A DNA stretch of 64,000 bases from Roseovarius sp. MMSF_3281 (GTDB lineage: Bacteria > Pseudomonadota > Alphaproteobacteria > Rhodobacterales > Rhodobacteraceae), in assembly GCF_030733685.1 (NCBI RefSeq), contig NZ_JASHIM010000016.1, positions 1-64,000 on the forward strand, in the 5' to 3' direction. Below the pieces are notes generated by a model. It did not search any database and was not told the DNA's origin. It worked only from the letters and a program-made list of their open reading frames with translations. Made by a program: the position numbers and the translations under genes. Shown here piece after piece: positions 60,467 to 64,000 of the stretch; within the stretch, counting starts at the first letter, position 1, and every line of letters starts with the position of its first letter.

Positions 60467-60717
60467 TCCAAGGCAAACACCTTGTCGCGCGCCGTTTGGC
60501 CGCGAATGAGCGTGAGCCGCGATTTGGCCACGCCAAGCGCCTTGGCCAGAAGCTTTTGCACGGCGGCATTGGCCTTGCCGTCCTCGGGCGGGGTGGTGAC
60601 GTAAACCCGGATTTCGCCGCCCTCTTGGGTGATCCGATTGCGCGAGGCGCGCGGCGTGACGCGCAGGGCGATCTGCGTTCCGGGCTGGGCAAGATGGGCA
60701 AGGGGTCTGTCGGCCAT
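60463..60717 (-). CDS. DUF167 (YggU) family protein
   Basis: An 84-residue YggU-type protein: IALRVTPRASRNRITQEGGEIRVYVTTPPEDGKANAAVQKLLAKAL is the family hallmark (TPPEDGKAN). Function unknown across the family; the fold is a small alpha/beta sandwich. ATG at 60717 was chosen because the rest of the longer frame is non-coding. Confidence 0.88.
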   Translation of the reverse strand: MADRPLAHLAQPGTQIALRVTPRASRNRITQEGGEIRVYVTTPPEDGKANAAVQKLLAKALGVAKSRLTLIRGQTARDKVFALD

Positions 60718-60810
60718 CTGTCCTGCATAGCGTGGCCCCGCGCGGGACGCTAGGGGTTGACCCCGCCGCCCCCTGCCCCGACATATCGGGGGCAACACCA
60801 AGGGGGCCCC

Positions 60811-61389
60811 ATGCCTGCACCGAACCAAGCCGCTATGGATTTTCTGCTGTCGCGCCGCTCGCGGCCCGCCAAGACGCTGACCACCCCGGTGCCAAGCCGT
60901 GCCGAGCTGAAGCCGATCCTGACCGCCGCCGCGCGCAGCCCCGATCACGGCAAGCTTGAGCCGTGGCGGTTTATCGTGCTGGAGCGTCCGGCGCTAAAGC
61001 GGCTGGCCGAGGTTGCCGAGGCACGCGGCCTGTCGCTTGGCCTCAACGAGGCGGATATCTCGAAGGCGCGGGTGCAGTTCGCTTCGGCGCATCTGGCGGT
61101 GGCCGTGGTCGAGGTGGCCAAACCCTCGGACAAGATCCCGCCGATCGAACAGACCTATTCGGCGGGGGCGGTGTGCCTTGCGATGCTGAACGCGGCCTTG
61201 GCCAGCGGCTGGGGTGCCAATTGGTTGTCGGGTTGGGCAAGCCATGACCGGGGATTTCTTGAAACCGGTCTGGGGCTGGACACCCATGAGCGGGTGGCGG
61301 GCTTCATCCATATCGGCACCGAGACCAGCCAACCGCCCGAACGGCCCCGCCCCGATCTTGATGCCATTACAACATGGGTTTGCGAATGA
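60811..61389 (+). CDS. Nitroreductase-family protein
   Basis: A 192-residue FMN oxidoreductase: FLLSRRSRPAKTLTTPVPSRAELKPILTAAARSPDHGKLEPWRF is the first FMN-binding region and AGAVCLAMLNAALASGWGANWLSGW the second. Resembles YdjA-type nitroreductases. ATG at 60811 was chosen. Its stop overlaps the EI24 gene start by four bases, so the two are co-transcribed. Confidence 0.9.
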   Translation: MPAPNQAAMDFLLSRRSRPAKTLTTPVPSRAELKPILTAAARSPDHGKLEPWRFIVLERPALKRLAEVAEARGLSLGLNEADISKARVQFASAHLAVAVVEVAKPSDKIPPIEQTYSAGAVCLAMLNAALASGWGANWLSGWASHDRGFLETGLGLDTHERVAGFIHIGTETSQPPERPRPDLDAITTWVCE

Positions 61390-62081
61390 TTTTCACCAGT
61401 TTTTTCAAGGCGCTGGGTCAGGTCGGCGATCCGCGCTTTCGCAAGGTGTTCTGGCGCGGGATCGGCCTGACCCTTGGGCTTCTGGCCGCGATCACCGCCG
61501 TGCTGGTCTGGGGTGTCGGCTGGATGGTGGGGGATGCGGTGACGCTTCCCTTGCTGGGCGAGGTTCAATGGGTCGATAACGTGCTAAGCTGGGCCTTTGT
61601 GGCGCTGATGATCGGGCTGTCGGTATTCCTGATGGTGCCCGTGGCCTCGGCTTTCGTGTCGATGTTCCTGGACGAGGTGGCCGATGCAGTCGAGGATCGG
61701 CATTACCCTGATTTGCCCAAGGCCAAAGGCCCGCCGCTGAGCGATGAGCTTCGCGATGGCCTGGCCGCCTTCGGGGTGTTGATCGCGGCCAATATCCTGG
61801 CGCTTTTACTGACCATGGTGCTGCCCATCGCGGGCCTGCCGGTGTTTTTCGCGCTGAACGGCTTTTTGCTGGGCCGGGAATATTTCACGCTGGCCGCGAT
61901 GCGCCGCGAGGGGCGCACCGGGGCCAAGGCCATGCGGCAAAAGCACGGCGCGGTGATCTGGGCCGCGGGGGTGTTGATGGCCCTGCCCCTGATCGTGCCG
62001 GTCCTGAACCTCGTGGTGCCGATCATTGGCGCGGCGACCTTCACGCATCTTTATCACCGGTTGAAGGTGAAGCACGGTTAA
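61386..62081 (+). CDS. EI24/CysZ-like membrane protein
   Basis: A 231-residue inner-membrane protein with about five helices: FFKALGQVGDPRFRKVFWRGI, FLMVPVASAFVSMFLDEVADAVEDRHYP, FALNGFLLGREYFTLAAMRR. The layout is that of EI24-domain proteins, which include the sulfate transporter CysZ. Substrate specificity is not clear. The ATG overlaps the nitroreductase stop (ATGA), and its stop overlaps the convergent CDF stop by four bases. Confidence 0.86.
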   Translation: MIFTSFFKALGQVGDPRFRKVFWRGIGLTLGLLAAITAVLVWGVGWMVGDAVTLPLLGEVQWVDNVLSWAFVALMIGLSVFLMVPVASAFVSMFLDEVADAVEDRHYPDLPKAKGPPLSDELRDGLAAFGVLIAANILALLLTMVLPIAGLPVFFALNGFLLGREYFTLAAMRREGRTGAKAMRQKHGAVIWAAGVLMALPLIVPVLNLVVPIIGAATFTHLYHRLKVKHG

Positions 62082-62707
62082 GTGGCGGTTTGCTGCTCCG
62101 CCTCGCGCCGCTCCTCCAGCGCCTGGCGGAGGATCTGCACCGAGGAACTCAGGAACAGCCCGGCCATGATACCCGCGACGATCAGGTCGGGCCAGCCGGT
62201 GGCGGTGCCCCAGACGCCCAGGGCCGCGATCATCACCGCGATATTGCCGATGGCGTCATTGCGCGAACACAGCCAGACCGAGCGCACGTTGGCGTCACCG
62301 TCCTTGTAGGGCAGCAAAAGCACCACGCTGGCCAGGTTGGCGGCCAATGCCATGACGCCGATGACCCCCATGATCTGCGCCTCGGGCACGCCGATGTAGA
62401 AAACCCTGTAAAGCGTCGAGCCGAAAACCCAGGCCCCCATGGCAAAAAGGCTGAGCCCCTTGGCCAGCGCGGCGGTGGTGCGCACCCGGATCGAGGCGCC
62501 GATGACAGCCAGCGAAATACCATAGGTCAGCGCGTCGCCCAGAAAATCCAGCGCGTCGGCCTTGAGCGCCTGGGAACCGGCCATCTGGCCCGCGCCCATC
62601 TCGACCGCGAACATCGCGGCGTTTATGACGATGACCACCCAAAGCCTGCGCTTGTAGTCGGGCGACAGCCCTTCGAACTTGGCATCATGCCCGCAACATC
62701 CAGCCAT
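62078..62707 (-). CDS. Short CDF-family cation transporter
   Basis: A 209-residue cation-diffusion-facilitator protein. The N-terminal MAGCCGHDAKF is a potential metal-binding end; helices follow with ADALDFLGDALTYG (TM2 metal ligands D-x3-D type) and SRNDAIGNIAV (TM5). It lacks the C-terminal cytoplasmic domain of full CDF proteins (~300 aa). Likely exports Zn, Co or Cd; regulated by the divergent MerR-type gene. ATG at 62707. Confidence 0.9.
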   Translation of the reverse strand: MAGCCGHDAKFEGLSPDYKRRLWVVIVINAAMFAVEMGAGQMAGSQALKADALDFLGDALTYGISLAVIGASIRVRTTAALAKGLSLFAMGAWVFGSTLYRVFYIGVPEAQIMGVIGVMALAANLASVVLLLPYKDGDANVRSVWLCSRNDAIGNIAVMIAALGVWGTATGWPDLIVAGIMAGLFLSSSVQILRQALEERREAEQQTAT

Positions 62708-62736
62708 CCTGGCCCCCTTTTCATCTGCTTTCCCGC

Positions 62737-62767
62737 AATGTAATCTCTCTAGTAACTATAGCTTCAA
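62737..62767 (-). promoter_or_regulatory. MerR-type promoter of the CDF gene
   Basis: On the minus strand: -35 TTGAAG (62762-62767), 19-bp spacer with CTATAGTTACTAGAG dyad, -10 TACATT (62737-62742). The 19-bp spacer and centred dyad match ZntR/CadR-type operators (for example CadR, from memory). It lies between the divergent CDF and MerR genes. Confidence 0.78.
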
Positions 62768-62778
62768 GAGGGTTTTTC

Positions 62779-63195
62779 ATGTTTTCCATCGGGCAATTGT
62801 CGACCACCACCGGGGTCAAGGTGCCGACCATCCGCTATTACGAGCAAATGGGCCTTCTGGCGGCCCCCGAACGCACGGCGGGCAACCAACGCCGCTATGG
62901 GACATCCGAGTTACAACAGCTCGGGTTCATCAAACACGCCCGCGATCTTGGCTTTTCCATCGATGCGATCCGCGCATTGATCGACCTGCAGGACCACCCC
63001 GACCGCACCTGCGGAGCGGCAAGCCAGATCGCACATGCACAATTGGAGGCGGTCCGTGGCAAGATTGCCCAGCTTCGCAGGCTGGAAAGTGAACTGGACC
63101 GGATCGTCGGCGGCTGCGATGGGGATGGACCATCCAGCGATTGCTACGTTCTGGCCTCCCTTGCCGACCACGGCTTTTGCAACGGGGCGCATTGA
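62779..63195 (+). CDS. MerR-family metal-type regulator
   Basis: A 138-residue MerR protein: IGQLSTTTGVKVPTIRYYEQMGLLAAPERTAGNQRRY is the winged HTH, followed by the dimer helix and Cys/His residues typical of metal sensors (DRTCGAASQIAHA, VGGCDGDG, SSDCYVLASLADHGFCNGAH). The CadR/ZntR-like Cys79-type residue and C-terminal loop fit Zn/Cd/Co sensing. Divergent from the CDF gene. Confidence 0.9.
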   Translation: MFSIGQLSTTTGVKVPTIRYYEQMGLLAAPERTAGNQRRYGTSELQQLGFIKHARDLGFSIDAIRALIDLQDHPDRTCGAASQIAHAQLEAVRGKIAQLRRLESELDRIVGGCDGDGPSSDCYVLASLADHGFCNGAH

Positions 63196-63281
63196 ACCCA
63201 GCGGCACATAGGCGCGGCTACGCTACGCAGGATTGTCTTGAATGCCCGTTTGCACCACGGCAAAGCGCTTGGGCGCGATGG

Positions 63282-63329
63282 TTTTTTCTTGGCCAAAATA
63301 CCCCCGCCGGAGGCATCCGAGGGGATGGC
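63282..63329 (+). repeat. Dispersed intergenic repeat, copy D
   Basis: TTTTTTCTTGGCCAAAATA followed by CCCCCGCCGGAGGCATCCGA and GGGG. The CCCCGCCGGAGGCATCCGA block is the same as in copy A; TTTTTTCTTGG is the same as in copy B. It lies between the convergent MerR and DUF1467 genes. Confidence 0.75.
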
Positions 63330-63347
63330 CACAGGCCAGCCCCGAGA

Positions 63348-63372
63348 TTTAAAGCGCGCGCCGAAGGCGCGC
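63348..63372 (-). terminator. Terminator of the mce-DUF1467 unit
   Basis: On the minus strand GCGCGCC-TTC-GGCGCGC (63356-63372) is followed by GCTTTAAAT, a GC stem with a T-rich tail, nine bases after the DUF1467 stop. Confidence 0.78.
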
Positions 63373-63381
63373 TCAACATGG

Positions 63382-63669
63382 TTATTCGGTAAGGCTGGAG
63401 GGAGGGCCCATGCGGTCGAACAAATCGATGTCGCGCACCGAGATCGCACCCGAGAGGATCGTGCCGCCGATAATGATCCAAAGCACGATACTGATAAGCG
63501 TTGTGATGATCATCTTCTTGCGCAGGTGATGCTGTTCGGGCGATCCGGCATGGGTGCCTTCCACGATCGTGCCCGCCTCGCCCTGTGTCTGGATGCGAAT
63601 CGGCAGGGCGATCAGGAAGGTCATGAACCAGATCACCAGAAACAGGACGATTGCCGAGGCGATGCTCAT
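63382..63669 (-). CDS. DUF1467-family membrane protein
   Basis: A 95-residue inner-membrane protein with two helices (SAIVLFLVIWFMTFLIALPI and KKMIITTLISIVLWIIIGGTIL) and the linker RIQTQGEAGTIVEGTHAGSPE, which identifies DUF1467. In Rhodobacterales it is found next to methylmalonyl-CoA epimerase, as here. Function unknown. Its start codon overlaps the mce stop by one base. Confidence 0.9.
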   Translation of the reverse strand: MSIASAIVLFLVIWFMTFLIALPIRIQTQGEAGTIVEGTHAGSPEQHHLRKKMIITTLISIVLWIIIGGTILSGAISVRDIDLFDRMGPPSSLTE

Positions 63670-64000
63670 CAGACTTGCTCCAGTTCCACGAGGGTGCCTT
63701 GGAAATCCTTGGGATGCAGGAAGAGCACCGGTTTGCCATGGGCGCCGATTTTCGGCTCACCCGAGCCCAGAACGCGCGCGCCATGTTCCGTCAGCTGGTC
63801 GCGGGCGGCAAGGATATCCTCGACCTCGTAGCAGACGTGGTGAATACCGCCCGATGGGTTCTTCTCAAGAAACCCGTTGATCGGGCTGTCTTCGCCCAAG
63901 GGGTACAGCAGTTCGATCTTGGTATTGGGCAGGTCGATGAAGATGACGGTAACGCCATGGTCGGGTTCGTCCTGCGGCTCACCCACCTTGGCCCCCAAGG
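63669..64000 (-). CDS. mce: Methylmalonyl-CoA epimerase, N-terminus outside the window
   Basis: Interconverts (2R)- and (2S)-methylmalonyl-CoA in propionyl-CoA use. About 110 residues are visible, of a usual ~134; the frame stays open to the window end. VOC-fold metal ligands in GIHHVCYEVEDI and HPKDFQGTLVELEQV (His and Glu) and IELLYPLGEDSPINGFLEKNPSGG identify it. It completes the propionate route together with prpE at 36 kb. Confidence 0.93.
   Translation of the reverse strand, partial: LGAKVGEPQDEPDHGVTVIFIDLPNTKIELLYPLGEDSPINGFLEKNPSGGIHHVCYEVEDILAARDQLTEHGARVLGSGEPKIGAHGKPVLFLHPKDFQGTLVELEQV

Noticed and set aside
1..64000. CRISPR arrays, insertion sequences, prophage or integrase genes
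   Set aside because: No regular spacer-repeat array, transposase or integrase motif was seen on either strand.

Overview
The window is GC-rich, tightly packed bacterial chromosome with about 80 protein genes and no rRNA, tRNA, insertion sequence, prophage or CRISPR that I can see. The gene content points to an alphaproteobacterium of the Rhodobacterales (Roseobacter group). Evidence includes a GcrA cell-cycle regulator, a methylmalonyl-CoA epimerase with a DUF1467-type partner, a propionyl-CoA synthetase, a TAXI-TRAP transporter, a DmdB-like acyl-CoA ligase, two-helix CTM-type miniproteins and clustered DUF6455-type Cys proteins. Most genes look like ordinary chromosomal genes. The species cannot be fixed from this sequence alone.

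Layout. 1-6.6 kb: end of fmt, two GlsB-like membrane peptides, then a seven-gene leftward chain (ispH, LysE exporter, DUF3429, methyltransferase, GST, rnhA, TRIC-like channel) in which nearly every stop overlaps the next start; a small cytochrome c follows. 6.6-16.7 kb: corrin-ring genes cobM, a cbiG-cobJ fusion and cobI, then, after a kbl-tdh threonine-degradation block with its XRE-cupin regulator, cobL, cobH and a His-tailed cbiX. 17-25 kb: glutathionyl-hydroquinone reductase, cupin, rpmB, a copper pair (DUF2946-like plus PCuAC), sirtuin, LMW phosphatase, a HisD paralogue with an Asp/Glu racemase, a Hint protein and a sulfotransferase. 25-42 kb: central metabolism: acyl-CoA ligase, SPOR protein, a cdd-deoA-deoB-upp nucleoside-salvage operon, maeB, prpE, nadK, glyA. 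42-53 kb: small membrane proteins, an SDH-type Clp-fold protease, a MerR-MFS pair, a LysR/TAXI-TRAP/RidA unit, an orphan ABC-2 permease and gcrA. 53-64 kb: AsmA, rimO, cutA, a DUF7282-like periplasmic protein, a three-gene Cys-protein operon behind a perfect FNR box, YigZ, an M48 lipoprotein, nitroreductase, EI24 protein, a divergent MerR/CDF pair, DUF1467 and the start-truncated mce.

The most unusual material lies between genes. (i) Three loci carry GTAC-N5-GTAC arrays; two of them have the same five-site spacing (total 72 bp) in mirror orientation. (ii) Four sites share a T-rich/CCCCGCCGGAGGC-type intergenic repeat, mostly between convergent genes. (iii) A nested palindromic element containing GANTC sites lies beside gcrA. 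(iv) A cluster of six TTTGCA half-sites precedes prpE. (v) A perfect TTGAT-N4-ATCAA box sits in front of three tandem paralogues with the signature C-x2-C-x5-C-x2-WL-x(n)-C-x-N, my best candidate for an undescribed small low-oxygen system. Protein-level oddities include a Tdh without its structural-zinc cysteines, a CbiX with duplicated CxxC modules plus a long His tail, and a one-helix membrane protein that looks like an M48 peptidase without its HExxH.
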